Origin: Cristatella mucedo
Taxonomy: Eukaryota; Bryozoa; Phylactolaemata; Cristatellidae
Reading direction: 5' to 3'
Assembly (NCBI GenBank): GCA_009760855.2
Contig: WPIO01000076.1
Location: forward strand, 1,896,501-1,960,500
Length of the DNA stretch: 64,000 nucleotides
Below are positions 31,780 to 44,176 of the stretch, piece after piece. The notes beneath the pieces are model-generated. The model saw nothing but the letters and a program-made list of their open reading frames with translations, ran no database searches and was not told the DNA's origin. Both the position numbers and the translations under genes were made by a program. Position 1 is the stretch's first letter; each line of letters opens with the position of its first letter.

Positions 31780-32899
31780 TGCAAGTAGTGCGTAAATGTT
31801 CTTATTACACAGCCGAATTTAAATTACTAAAGGAATGATGTATTTACCACCGTCGTTCAGCAAAAAAATTTCACATAGAACAGTGTAATCGGCAATAAGC
31901 AAGCACCTTGCGACAGTTAAATATACTAAGACCCCTTAATTTTGAGTTCAACTAGGTGGGGTGGTGAACGAAAGGTATAGAAATGGTATGTAGTTTAGCT
32001 TAAAATTCGGTTTAACTGGTTTCGCAGCAGGAGAAGCTGTGTCTGTACTCTCATTCGCAATCGCCACACTGGAAATTGAACAGTAAAACCGATCGCAGTC
32101 GGTATTGAACGATTTTCATGTATCTTTTTGTTTCAAACGATAATGCATCGATGCAGCCGAAGACGCAACTCAAATTGATATGCTTCTCATAAAAGTTATC
32201 CTAGTGGCAATACTTTGTGCCCTTGCTTATGAGCTAGTTCGCAAATCCATCTATTTGGGATTGGTGTAAAGGTCAACAGCAGCTAGAAGTTGTTTCATTG
32301 TAATCAAAATATATCGCATGGTTGCCAAGCAAAACCCTCAATTTCTGTATATCCCTAAATCCGTACATATCTCTTAAAGTATTTCGTAAAAAAGTTCTTA
32401 CCGCAGATAATATCTAAGGCGTAATTGTTTCGGATATACTAATAAACATCATCTCTGCATTGCAAAACGTCTCACAAACCGAACTTAAAAATTAATTGTA
32501 AACTGAGAGTTAGCAGCAGTGACATTACTCACAGTGTAGCCAACCCCCGTCGTTATTCTGCCGAGGAAATCATGGATGTTTTTGAGCATCAGAGACATAC
32601 AGTTGCTTACCTTGAGAATGCAGCTTATACAAGTCATACTAAACGTAACGATTGGCACCAGCTGCATAGCAGCTATAATGTACACAAACGTCTTCACTTC
32701 GTCATCGCTCGCGTATCCTGACGACGGGTAACAAACATAATCGGTGACCTCGAGCGGAATTCTTCGGTAGCTATCATGCACAGCTTAAACGTCGCTTCTT
32801 AGGCAGCGCATTCTTTTTCATTTTACTCAAGACAGTATTAAAAGTTTGACTTGCACAGTATCCTATTAGCTATCATTAGTATCAGGGAACGTTCTACAT
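31780..32899. other. no supported gene; one short signal-peptide-like ORF
   Basis: At 32180-32269 (+) an ATG frame encodes M-L-L-I-K-V-I-L-V-A-I-L-C-A-L-A-Y-E, which resembles the signal-peptide exon at 34817 including bases past its donor site; it ends at TAA with no further exon visible. A minus-strand frame at 32485-32781 contains a hydrophobic stretch but no ATG start. The rest is unassigned. Confidence 0.35.
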
Positions 32900-33069
32900 C
32901 GGTGGTTCTCAACCTTCCTCATGCCGCGACCCTGTCACACAGTTTGTCATGTTGTGACGACCCATACACTTAGAATTATTGTGTGCAAAATGTGGAAATG
33001 CGTGTTTTCCAATGGTCTTAGGCGACCCCGTGAAAAGGTCGCTCTACCACCGCGAGTTGAGATCCACTG
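32900..33069. mobile_element. SPIN/Charlie-like hAT MITE
   Basis: A 170-bp element whose left end GGTGGTTCTCAACCTTCCTC and ATGCCGCGACCCTG, and inner part GTGTTTTCCAATGGTCTTAG then GCGACCCCGTGAAAAGGTCG, closely resemble non-autonomous hAT elements of the SPIN/Charlie group as I remember them. The right end, read on the minus strand, is CAGTGGATCTCAACTC, an inverted repeat of the left end. I do not see a convincing 8-bp target-site duplication. It has no coding capacity. Confidence 0.75.
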
Positions 33070-34816
33070 CATTGTTCAGATCCGACTGGGTAAGAGAAGA
33101 TTCCTGTAGTTTTTCAGTAAGGCCTACTTCGTGACACAAGAAGAAAAACACAGTTTCTGGCATTAACTGCTGAATATAGAATATTTGATAATTATTGTCC
33201 ATGGCTTTACAGCTAGAGACGTACACATCTCCAAATAATTTCTGCGTACGACTCGGTCTCCATGCTAAATATATTCTTTAGAACGTTTAGTTAAACAAGA
33301 GTGATTTAAAATTTGAACGGCCAGATAAACCGTCACGCTACACAACAAATGCTTCATCTAGCAGTAGCCTTGGGCAACCTCTACCTCAGGCTATCACGTG
33401 CAAGGCCGCGAGTATTCTAAGCTTCAAATTTTATAAACCTATTGTGATACAGGCCTGGTGGCTTTTCAAGGAATGATTTGTCATTTACCGTTGAAACTGC
33501 CTCCATGGAAACTCCGTAACTAATACATCCTTTGAGACCTCACCAACCGGACAATTCTAGTAACTATGAAATCACCATCGTAAGAAAATAAGGGACCCCA
33601 GCCATATATGTGTTCACCGTTTGCACGACAACTTCATAAGACGGCTGGTTTAATTGAGGCTGTCCGAACGTCTACGCGGTTGCGTTGGTGTAGCGAGGTA
33701 CGACGAGACTCTTGGAATCAGTCATTCAGCATAATTTGCGGTATTTAGTTTGTCAGCCGCTCTTTTACGACCGAATTCTGAGCGTAATGAATAATGCATG
33801 CTGAAATTGAATGCGGTTCCTTCGGTTGAACGGGTCTTAGCAATCTCACTGGTCTGCCTGTCCCGACTGTATTTATAAGATTTGTATTTAACGTGCTTGC
33901 TAAGAGGTTTTGTTTAACTAATAACTAATTGGGATAATTACTTTTGCATCACGTACAGAGATCCGAGAAATAAATCATCAATGCTTAGCGTGCTTATCGA
34001 GAATGATAAATATATCACAATATTTAATGAATTCATTATTTAAAGTGGTTATTTATTTGCAGAACCACCGTTAGGTTTGTTATATATGCATATCGATAGC
34101 ATTGACCCTGTACAATTAATTTTATTTAATAGCGTTTGAAGATGTCATTTTTATTACAAGCTTTACTGTAGCCCACAACAATTACCGAAAGACTTAAACT
34201 TTAGCGTATTGCTTGGTTTTAAACTACTGAGCAAAACTGGTAACGATCAACACAGTCAAAAAGAGCATTAAAAAGGAATAACCTCGTTTCTGTGCCTATT
34301 TTGGATACAGGTGCCTGATAGTAAACTCACGTAGTTGTAAGAGACCTCTGCTCTCCTTGGTCCGTGGTGATCAACACTGCTTTTACTTTACTAACTTAAA
34401 TTCTCAACAGTGGGCCGCCGAAACTGAGAATATCTATGAATTCATCCTCAGCATTGTGTAACCGCTTGGTCAGGAATTAATATGTTGGGCTGGCGTTTGT
34501 CATATTTGGGGTTTTTGTTCATTTCGGCTGTACATTCACACTAAGCAGACCACAAATGGCGTCGCTCAGGCTGTACATTTTATTAAGTTGTATTAAGTGA
34601 GCCAATACTACGATTACTGAGTTTGACAATGTCCCGGGTAATCCGGCTGCCGATTTTTCCTGGCAGATTTTAGATGTCCGATACGTACTAGCGAGTCTTC
34701 TCCAGCTGTCAGTCCAGCGGTTTTTAGTGTTTCCGTTAAATATTTCACCTGCTTTTGCCAAAATAAGTCTAGAGGCAGGTATTTTTCAGATTACGACACC
34801 AACAGAAACATCGGCC
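33070..34816. other. no gene or repeat recognised
   Basis: AT-rich host sequence. I found no protein family, SINE, LINE or hAT terminus in this stretch on either strand. Confidence 0.4.
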
Positions 34817-35077
34817 ATGAAGTTTCTCCTGGTTGTCGTCCTTTTAGCTATTCTGGTGCTGGTGGCATACATGCAGGTAACGAAATACAGTTAATGCATT
34901 AATAAGGAATGCATATCAGAGAACGTGTTTAATTAAACGATAAATCCAGTGTTCTATCCTTATAAATAAAGAGGCGAGAACGTTCTAAAATCTTTGTTTA
35001 GTTAATTTTAGGAAGCTTCAACAGAGATTCTGCAAGACGAACTAAATGAAGGTTTGAGTTCCCTTACAGGTGGGTGA
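34817..35077 (+). CDS. candidate small secreted peptide gene (two exons)
   Basis: Exon 1 (34817-34876) starts with ATG and encodes a textbook signal peptide, M-K-F-L-L-V-V-V-L-L-A-I-L-V-L-V-A-Y-M-Q, ending in phase 0 before GTAACG. Exon 2 begins at 35012 after ATTTTAG and reads E-A-S-T-E-I-L-Q-D-E-L-N-E and then G-L-S-S-L-T-G-G to a TGA at 35075-35077, giving a 41-residue precursor with a short acidic product. Alternatively a GT at 35052 could lead to further exons. A partly similar frame lies at 32180. Known short secreted peptides have this layout, but no family is recognised and expression is unproven. Confidence 0.35.
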
Positions 35078-36261
35078 CAATTGGAGCCAAAATCCTTAAT
35101 GCCACTGCACGCAACAATGACAACTATGTACAATTTGTTTTGTGCACGAAAACCGTACGCTAGGATACTCTTACCTCAACAAGTAGATTCATATAAATAT
35201 ATGCGTAGGATAATTTTTAACTGGCTCCTTTGTAGATTGCCATACAACCTGTATTTAGGATATTCTCAAGTACCTCTGAGCTTGTGCCGACGAGGTGCCG
35301 TTCCAAAAGGTAGGCCTAATTGTCATGCGAAACTAGTGGGTGTTGGCTAACAATTTTTAAATAGCAGTTCACAAATCCAGTACGAAATAGCGTGCTGGTA
35401 TTGTCAAAAAACATTACACCATTGTACCCGGAAGCCTGCCATGTTACAGAAGCATTATAATCTCCAATTGTATGACGGTGAAAAATAGGTATATAAAAGG
35501 GAATTTGCTGCATACTCAAATAAAATATGCCATTCTACTGGTGAAAAAGGTGCCTAATTGCGATCGAGGGATTATTCATTCATATAATGTTCCAACTATC
35601 CTCCGTGATCACATTATTTAATTGATACTACGAGTTTAAGAGATTTTGAATGATGGACTTCAGTATGTTGAATAAACAAATGCTAGATATGTAAGTATAA
35701 TTATTTTTTGTTGGATTATATTTTGGCATAAGTGATCAGACCAATGATTACTTGATTAGTTCCCTGGAAAGCCTGATAATAAGTTCTCTTAGTAATGTCA
35801 GTAAAGGATTGCCATCGAGCCGCAATTCTAGCCTCACGTTGGAAAGGTTTAACGTATCAATTAGTAATTCTAGTACTTGAAATTACGCTGAAGTTTACAT
35901 TGCCAGTAGTCGTTACAAACCTGACAATTAGCTAAACTTCAATCATCAGAAACCACATTATTATTTTACGTTTAACTACAACTGGAATACACAATGTTTT
36001 AATTGACTTCTCCGTCGAACAAATTGAATAGGTCTTCAATGTCTCGGCTGACTGTAGTAAATATTACCTTAATAAGCGGTCAATGAGATTTTAACGTCAT
36101 TCTAGACAACTAAGTAGCCTTTCAGAATTACAGAGGATGAATTTTGATCAAAACAAGCCTCTCTCTGGTGGCACAGCACATGTGAATCACATTCGTTCTT
36201 AGCCATGCGATCCGTTGAGTAAAGAATAGTTACATGTTGCTTAATGTAAGTAGGCCATGTT
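35078..36261. other. no gene recognised
   Basis: AT-rich host sequence with only short ORFs. An open frame at 35081-35350 has no recognisable family. Confidence 0.35.
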
Positions 36262-36335
36262 TAATAATAACAATAATAGTAATTCACTTGATAAAGCGCC
36301 CTCAGGGAACTTAATCTCTCTCTAGGCGCTAGTCA
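36262..36335 (-). mobile_element. L2-like LINE 3'-tail fragment
   Basis: Plus strand TAATAATAACAATAATAG, then CACTTGATAAAGCGCCCTCA and GGAACTTAATCTCTCTCTAG with GGCGC, is the reversed 3' hairpin and microsatellite tail of the family. Only the last 70 or so bases inserted. Confidence 0.75.
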
Positions 36336-36349
36336 TTAACTACCACCAT

Positions 36350-36960
36350 CTAAGCTACTCATTTAAAGAAATATCGGCTAGCATAAATTAGCAGTACTAG
36401 AGCCAAATGCCTAAATTAGTTTAATAAAAGCAACTCATGTCAGAGACAAAGATTGTATACAACATGCTTCAGTGGACTAACTAGTCGTATAAGAAATTAA
36501 GCAAACCATCGATAGGAGTTATCGTTTTACTCTCACTGCCTGAGTTTCTCACTTGGCATTAGGTAAAATCCACTTAAGCAGCTAATTTGCTATTAGAAAA
36601 GGGAATGGGTAACGTACACAATCACGCAAATAAATTTGATTGCCAGACGTATGGGGCTGCCTTGATAAGCAGAGCTAAGAAATCACTCGATAGTATACCT
36701 GCCTTAGTGAACTTACTAGCTTAGCCGTTGAATGAAATTAATGCCATAATATGAGAGTCAGTTGTAAGCCGTCAAACTATCTCATACAACACATTTGAAT
36801 TATTTAGTCTGGAGAATTTAAAAGCTATATTGAATAATTATAACTTCAAATACCGCGCAATACTAGTATTTCAAATGAGCGGGCGTTGGTAATTCACGAT
36901 ATCTTTTGCTATCGTTTAGAATGAATCAATTTCATGCGTTTAGTAGAAATACAACACTAA
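36350..36960. repeat. diverged tandem duplicate, unit 1
   Basis: Several blocks recur in order at 38165-38760: AGCTACTCATTTAAAGAAAT / AGCTACTCATTTTATAACTA with GGCTAGCAT; TATGAGAGTCAGTTGTAAGC / TATGAGAATCAGAGGTAAAT followed by CGTCAAACT; and TTTCAAATGAGCGGGCGTTG / TTTCAAAGGAGCGCTTATTG. Spacing differs by indels. No coding content is seen. Confidence 0.6.
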
Positions 36961-38164
36961 GCTCAATCCCAATAAAATTAAAGGGGAGCAGTCTGTTCAG
37001 GTAAATAAAAGATAAGCTTTCATTAAACTTATGATATTAGGCAGAGCTATCCGTATTTGAAGAGTTGAATAAGGATGTTAATTATGTTCTGAGAGCAGCA
37101 TTTATAAAGCTTTTCAAATCTCTGAAGGTTGTCAAATAGCGACCGATATCTATGGCAGAAAAATTATAATTGCTTGTTTTCCTTGTTATTTCGCGTCTAC
37201 AGGGCACCGAGCAAAATATAATCTACAGTTAGCCTCCAACTTCCGAAACAGATTGCTATTGAAAAAATCTGTCGTAAGTCGACTTTTCATAAGTCCAGAG
37301 TGCTTCACGATAAGTTCTACAATAAGGAACAACTTTCAGACTGAGGTTCCCCCTACTATATGAAGCGTTGTGAAATCTAATGGTCATGCACCGATGTTAA
37401 CAGTGTTCATAGATATTTTAAACCAGTAATTTTAAAAATAAGCTTCAAATGCTGATGTTTATTATAGCATTTTTTGGGTCTTCGAGAAATGTCCTTCGTG
37501 TGCAAGTTCCTGTTTACACTGTGCCAGCTAATTATCAAATTTACCACAAATCATTGTGTCATGTTTTACCTACAGCATCTGTAGTTTGTCTCAAAAGAGA
37601 TTTAGTTCTAAAAAGTTACTATACAACTGTATTACTATTATTCTACAAAATAAGTGGTTAAATGACCTGGGACGACGATCTTAAGTGTTTAAGGCTAACT
37701 TGATTAATTGCTGGGCAAGCGTGATGATCGGATACCTCGGAAAGTTATAATGCAGCAAGTACTAATGCTAGTACATGAACATGCATTGCATTTTTTAATG
37801 CTAGTCGTAGTTATAAATATAAAAGCAAACTTCAAATCCACGTCACCTGATATTCTAAATTGACGTAGATCTATACCTGCATAACGCAATACTGTGATGG
37901 AGTAATATATTTCAAATATTAATTATGTATTCTATATTTCAACTGATTTTCGTAAAATGAGATTTATTGTTGGGTAATGATATTTCTAAAATTTCTTTAA
38001 GAAAACTTACCTTTTAGATTTGAAGGTAGTAACTGGTAATCGTGAAAAGTCGATTTCAGCCATCTAAGTGCTCGTAAATCAAATGTGTTCTCAGAGACGT
38101 GACTTTTACATTCAGCGAGAATGATTTATCGTGGCCTTATATGGGTCAAATTGCTAGGCATTTA

Positions 38165-38760
38165 TCGCGAAATTAAAGCTACTCATTTTATAACTATTGG
38201 CTAGCATGAATTGGTGGTACTATAGTAATACTACACCTTAAGCTTGGTAATCACAGTGGCACTCATATCTGCAAACTATTGTGAATAACATCCTTCAGCG
38301 ATGACCTATACATACAATTAGGCAAAGTATGGTTAGTATGCACTTTAATGCTCTCCATTTATACATTGGCGACTTCTAGTTACCTAAGTAAACTTTAGCT
38401 ATTCACCATAGAAGGCAATAGCTTGGCTACAAGTTCCAAAACGTAGAGTAACAGACTCGGACAAGGTAAGAATGCATTAATAAGCGAAGCTAACTACAGA
38501 ATCAAGGCAACATCGCTATACATTGACACATTGCAGCCTAATTTGTTTATATTGCCTTAGTCGTTAATTAAGACACGTGCCTAAGTATGAGAATCAGAGG
38601 TAAATCGTCAAACTGGTCTTAAAAATGATTGTAGTACTCTATTGAGAATTCCAGACGAGCACTGAATTGATATAAACTTCAAGTCATCAACATCAGCTTT
38701 AGCATTTCAAAGGAGCGCTTATTGGCGATTCACGGTATAAGTTGCTCCCTATAGTAATGC
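38165..38760. repeat. diverged tandem duplicate, unit 2
   Basis: Second copy of the segment at 36350-36960, about 1.8 kb downstream and in the same orientation. Substitutions and indels are frequent, so the duplication is old. Confidence 0.6.
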
Positions 38761-39364
38761 AAGAAAGGCATATTGTTTGGTACAAATTTGATAATTCACC
38801 CAAAGACCTTGCAATGAATGATATACAGTGTATTCTGGTAATACGGCATCAGCTCGCATCGAACTAGGTTATTTGTATTTTTAGGATTTCTCGAAAATCT
38901 ACAGCTGTAAATTGCTTTCACTTGATTTTTATATTTACTGGCTAGCGATCATTCCGAAATGGGCAAATATGCTGGCTCAATAGCGATTCTTTCAGTATAC
39001 TTGTGAGACTATTTTCTAGACTTTTCACCGTGAGAGTTTATTGAAATAGGGGTATTTGATGATTCCTACTCAAACAGGATATGATGCCATCATTTCCGTC
39101 GATGAAGAGAGTCAAAGGTACTCAACGTACCGTAAAATGTAGTTACTTATGAGGCGTTTCACAGCATACTGCTAATAATGTGATCCTGTCAGGTTAATGC
39201 GCTGTCGTCGTGTTTTCATGGCAAAGTGATCTTTGCGATACTTCTGATACTCTGTAGATGGTGAGGTGAAAAGAACGTTTCCTTTTCCCTGGATGATTCC
39301 TTCGTAACCCGACTGCCGTCAACAAGGAAGAAAAGAATTGAAGACACACAATGCATCACAGGTT

Positions 39365-39672
39365 CGCTTCACAGAAACCGTTTGAAACAACTTCAGAATC
39401 CCGCACTTAAGACCGAAGTGAATTTGAGTGCTGCATTTTGTTGTTAAATATATTCTTGGCCAAAATATCGTGCTGGCACTGCTGCATGTTGTCACAAACA
39501 GTACTTGCATGCTAACCCTGTGCATGTCACCTCTAACCATGTTTTTCATGTTGTTTATCAAATATGATAACACTCACCAGTCGATCGTCTTTCTTTCGCC
39601 ACAAACGTAAAGCGCCTAAAAAGAGATTGAGTCTCCGAGGGCGCTGTATCAAGTGCATTATTACTATTTACT
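39365..39672 (+). mobile_element. L2-like LINE 3' fragment
   Basis: It shows the 3' UTR motifs TGCATGCTAACCCTGTGCAT, GTCACCTCTAACCATG and TGTTTATCAA, then the hairpin GCGCCTAAAAAGAGATTGAG with GAGGGCGC, and TCAAGTGCATTATTAC at the end. The upstream coding part is unrecognisable. Confidence 0.75.
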
Positions 39673-41189
39673 TCACCGGGAAGAGCTGTATTTCAAAAGT
39701 TCTTTGCTCCGGCGCACAAAAATTGACTAAAAACCACGAGAGTTGAGAAAAGCCTTAGTTTCTTGAAATACGTTCGCTTGCAGATATGATGCTAAGGAAA
39801 GTATACGTACACGATCACGGTAGATTGGAAGAAAGTTTTATTATAAATATATAGTGTGACCTTTTTAATTTTTGTCTTGAATGTAAACTGGCACCCTTTC
39901 TAAAAGCTTTTTATTCGATATCGACATGAGAAGCCTATAAGACGATAGCAGTAAGACCCCAGCAATGAGGCTGTGTATTATTGTGTAAGTGTAACAAATC
40001 AGCAGCAGCTAATTTCACAGGAAACCATGATACCCATCAACCACACCCTTTTACCACCGACAATTTAGTAATGGTTTTGTTGCAGCATCAGTAACCGTTC
40101 CTTGAGAGAAATTAAGTTCTGCTAGGCTAATAGGTTAATATTTTCATTATTACGCGCCTCCTGAACCAGTGGCCTGATACTAGCCAGCTCTTGATTATTG
40201 ACACAGTCTAAGTTCTTATTAGAAATTTCATATTATCAGAGGTTTCCATAAAGTTAGATAACCTTGTATATTTTGTGATTGTTGTAAATAATTTTGAGAT
40301 ATCCTGATTACAACTAGAAGTGTAATCGTTTTCAATAAAAACATTACTTCCGTAGCGTTGTGATTACGATTGACTTTCGCAGTCTCCCAAATTCCTGCAT
40401 ACTAAATGGGCGCAACACTAATAGATTTAGTACTGAAGATGGTTCATTGATAGATGGTAATTATAATTTCGATTCTCCAGGTAAGCCACCATTCCCAGAG
40501 AACAAAATAGAGGACCGTAGCCTTAGGTTTAATCAAGTTTAAGATTCAGGCTAAAATGCAATGCAGCCTAGAATAATGCGCCCTTTAAAATGGTGCGGAC
40601 TCATTTTTATATGTGTTTAATTGAGTTTTCGGAAGGAAATTTGGTTCAGTTCCAACCAAAACTGACTCCAGGTTATATCCATAACTCGCAGAGGAGCAGA
40701 ATGCTTATCAAAATGAGTATTCCTTTTACTCTTACCGAGCATTTAGACTCCTAGTACGGGAGCATTGCTCTACATAAAACTGTAAATTCTTACAAACTGT
40801 TAATTTATAGAATATTATACATATACATATATATTTATGTATGTGCACGTACAATAAACTGTAAACAACAGTCCGTACAAAAATACGGTTTTATTTGAGT
40901 TAGTAATGACTGCTTATGCAGTGTCCAAACCTTTTGTTGATGAACGTAGGTTTACTGAGGCACTTGGAAAAGTCACCAAGATAGCTGTGTTCTAGATAAT
41001 TATATTATCTAATAAAGTATTAACAAAATGCTTGCAGTCATTCATATGCCATTTCGAACTCATAGTTCGAAATTCGTCGAGCACTGAGCGAGAACCTTTC
41101 GTGTATGAATACAATCTTGTAGTCATAAAAGTGTGCGGCGAAATCATAGGATACGAAAACTGCAGTTTTACAGTTTCATACTGCAGTGA
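39673..41189. other. no gene recognised
   Basis: Host sequence with a TA-rich patch around 40810-40845. An open frame at 41032-41358 extends into the duplicated segment that follows but matches no family, and it is not open in the second copy. Confidence 0.35.
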
Positions 41190-42575
41190 TATTTATATTA
41201 CCTGCGGTAGTTTTTTAATAAGAATTCACCGCATAGTGTTGAAGCATTTAGCTTCCGGCTACATTAAACCTGAGACAAAACACGATTCGTCGATACGCAA
41301 CTTTTTTGAAAGCTACACGTCTGCAAAAGCTCACTACTCGGTTCGAGTGGTTGACTAGGTTTTCTTTAAGAAACATGGACCACTAACGTTTTGTACAATT
41401 ACTCCTTCAATTTGTGAAACCAAATTCCGTGCAATAATTGTGATTTTTTTTGCCTGCAAATTTTCTTTAATCACAGTGAACTGATTAAGCTGTGTCTAGT
41501 CAAATCAAGTATGTTTAGCAACGTCACGTATGTGTACCAATTTCAAACGACACACGTAATAAAGTACAGGGCACATCCATAGATGCTCATCGGAATACAA
41601 CCGGCAATCAATTGACACATGGCCACTAAGTGTTACAATCCATTGTTACAGTAACTTTTGTATGTTGCAATAAGTTTCTCTTGCTGCATTCCTAACTTGT
41701 AATCTCACATCAAAGTCAATCTCCAGACATCTGAAATAAGATCGCTCCGATGTGTTTTGTTTCTATTATCTAATAATCTGCATCGCCTGACCTAACACTA
41801 CGGTATACTCTTCTCGTTTGGCTTCTCAATTTTGGTTTTCCACAGCTGCAAAATTAAGTTCCAATGGCCAAAGTATTTAACTAAACCCGTTAGATTAGCA
41901 AGGGAGAGCGAAAAAAATGAATAATGATGAGAACCTGCAAGTTAGACGAGTAGCTTTTATAAATTAAAGTTATGCTATATTTGCTGTTACACGTTTAGGC
42001 GATACTTGCTGTTTAACAATAAAAAGGCAAATTTTACTTGTTAGTAGGATTGGATACCGTATTCGTCTCTTAGCCTCGCTTAGCATCGGTTAGTGTTTTA
42101 TAACGGATTACACCATTGAAGCGAGGTTTAATAAGAGAATTAACATAACGCAGGCATCACATCCAGAGGGCTCTTTAGTTGCTAAATAATTTAACTCTCA
42201 AAATTATCATATGCTCTCAGTGCTATGATGAATATGGACCTAGCAAGTAGTCGCAAGATAGAACAATTCCACTTGTGGGCCTGGCATTATCGCAAAAACA
42301 TTTGGGAAGTTCAAATATTGAATTTCCTCGTACATTAATTAGAGTTCACTTTGCAAGAGCTTTCATTTATCATGGTATTTCTGATTGGTTGTCTTGAAAT
42401 GTGTTCACTAAGCTAAGCTTAAACCGGTCAAGAGCTACTTTTACATTTATCCGTACTTTCTCTATAAGTAACCCATTTAAACTTACTAGAATTTTTCACT
42501 ACCTATTGCTAGTTTCACTTACTATCCCAGTAAAGGTCAACTTGCAGCAGCCATGTTTTTTCTGGTGTGGCAGCC
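41190..42575. repeat. 1.3-kb host segment, copy 1 of a dispersed duplication
   Basis: A long run of aligned blocks recurs in the same order and orientation at 53680-55010. Examples: GTTGACTAGGTTTTCTTTAA / GTTGACTAGGTTTTCTTTGA; GTGTCTAGTCAAATCAAGTA (identical); GGACCTAGCAAGTAGTC (identical); AAGTAACCCATTT near the 3' end. There is no coding signal or transposon terminus. It may be an unrecognised non-autonomous repeat or a segmental duplication. Confidence 0.75.
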
Positions 42576-43863
42576 TGATGTTTTTCTTACTGGAACAGCT
42601 ATTGGCGGTTGCAAGCACTTGAATTCTAAACTCTCAGTGATACTGTACACTGTGAAATCCCTACATGTACTACCGCGGCTCTTGAATGATTGGCTGCTTA
42701 ATAACAACTCCGGGCCAAACCTTGACAGTGGACCTACTTCGTTGCTTGATGATAAGTGGATACTGGAGCTTAAGTCGGCTGCTCGAGCTGCAAGTGTTAT
42801 TGCGTGCAGCTAAATATCTCGAGGCGTGTTTTGCCTCATTTTAGTACTAAACTGTCAGGTTCTCACAGTTTCCACGGTAATAGTCACGGAAATGCTATTT
42901 CAAAGTCAAGAAAGGTTGTTTTCTGAGCGAGATCAGTAAGCGATAGTGCCATCATTTCTGCATGTTGCATTCATCAGATGTTCTCTTCAGCCAGCATAAT
43001 CTATGGAAAGACCGCCACTGTGGTTTTTTGCCAGATGCAGCTTATTGCTCTAACAACATTCCGCAAATGACATAGCAATCATAGTTTTATAAAGCTCACT
43101 TCATAGTTCACCAGCTCTTCGTCACCATCATGAAAGAAATCATTCCGTTTTTTCATACCGATCACTCTTTCTCTTGCAGAGTCATTTGACGGGGCAGACT
43201 TTCGTGGACTAATTTGTAAGCTGTGGTAGAGCTAGGGGCAAGCGATATACATCCCCTGTAGCAGTCGAGTGACCAGTGCCCTATCATTTCAGTAGCGATG
43301 ATACTATAATACTCTTTTTGATCTGTAAAACACGATCAAAAAACTCAATCACGCTCAAGGATCTAAATATATACTTTAAGGGAAGGATGGCGGATTTTTT
43401 CTGCATTCAGTCCCCCGACACGCATCTCCAGTCATTCTAGGCATTTGAAAAAAGATATACGTGTATACTATATGATATCTACAAGCATTCTTTGTATACG
43501 AACGACAGACTCACCACTCGCTTGATACGGGAAAGTTGTCCTGCTTAGTAAGTCAAGCAAGTCTTAACCAAAATTGTATTGACGCCAGCTATCATAAATA
43601 GAAATTCATTGAAATGCAACTGCATCCATATCCCGATGAATAAGATTCGAACTCTGAAGTCAGGTATTTAGCTTTTACGTCAGGTCTTGGGGCAAAGCTG
43701 CAGATTAGAATGGTCATTTATTGGCATTATAGTTTTGTTATGATAATTTACCCCGAGTTAGAGTAGTGCTTTATATAATTACTTACACTTTTGTATACTA
43801 GGAAACATTCCCTTGCAGTATTTTCAAAGGAAACTCACACACATTTCTTTAAAAGATAGCCCA
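42576..43863. other. no gene recognised
   Basis: AT-rich host sequence; an open frame at 42553-42813 has no recognisable family. Nothing else seen. Confidence 0.35.
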
Positions 43864-44020
43864 TCTTAGCCCTAACGGTAAGGTCACCACTCTTCACGAC
43901 CGAGGTCGTGGGCTCAAATTATGCTGCGGCAATCCGTAACTTCTAACTGCAAGCTGTAGTGATACTCACTAGACTCTTCTGTCGCTATACATATTAGGAT
44001 TAGAAATAAGGTAATTCTTT
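43864..44020 (+). mobile_element. tRNA-derived SINE, family B, copy 3
   Basis: The head has TAGCCCTAACGGTAAGGTCA and the B-box region GGTCGTGGGCTCAAATTATG. The family B body follows (GCAAGCTGTAGTGATACTCA, CTCTTCTGTCGCTATACAT). A possible LINE-tail relic (GAGTGCATTATTACTAC) lies at 44100-44176. Confidence 0.65.
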
Positions 44021-44176
44021 GTATTACGTTTATACAGCGTGGTCTTGATATTAGCTATGGGTAAACGTTTTATGGTTTAGGAATACAGTATATACTCTAA
44101 TCCCTTAGAGAGTTAAATACGTAAGCATCGTATGTAACGCATTGTCGAGTGCATTATTACTACTATTATTATTAAG

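Noticed and set aside
32485-32781. Minus-strand frame with a transmembrane-like stretch, considered as a receptor exon
   Set aside because: There is no ATG, a stop lies just upstream and no good acceptor; a donor-like GTAAGC at 32611 alone is not enough.
41032-41358. 108-codon ORF
   Set aside because: No family is recognised, and the homologous segment near 53.7 kb is not open, so it is unlikely to be a gene.
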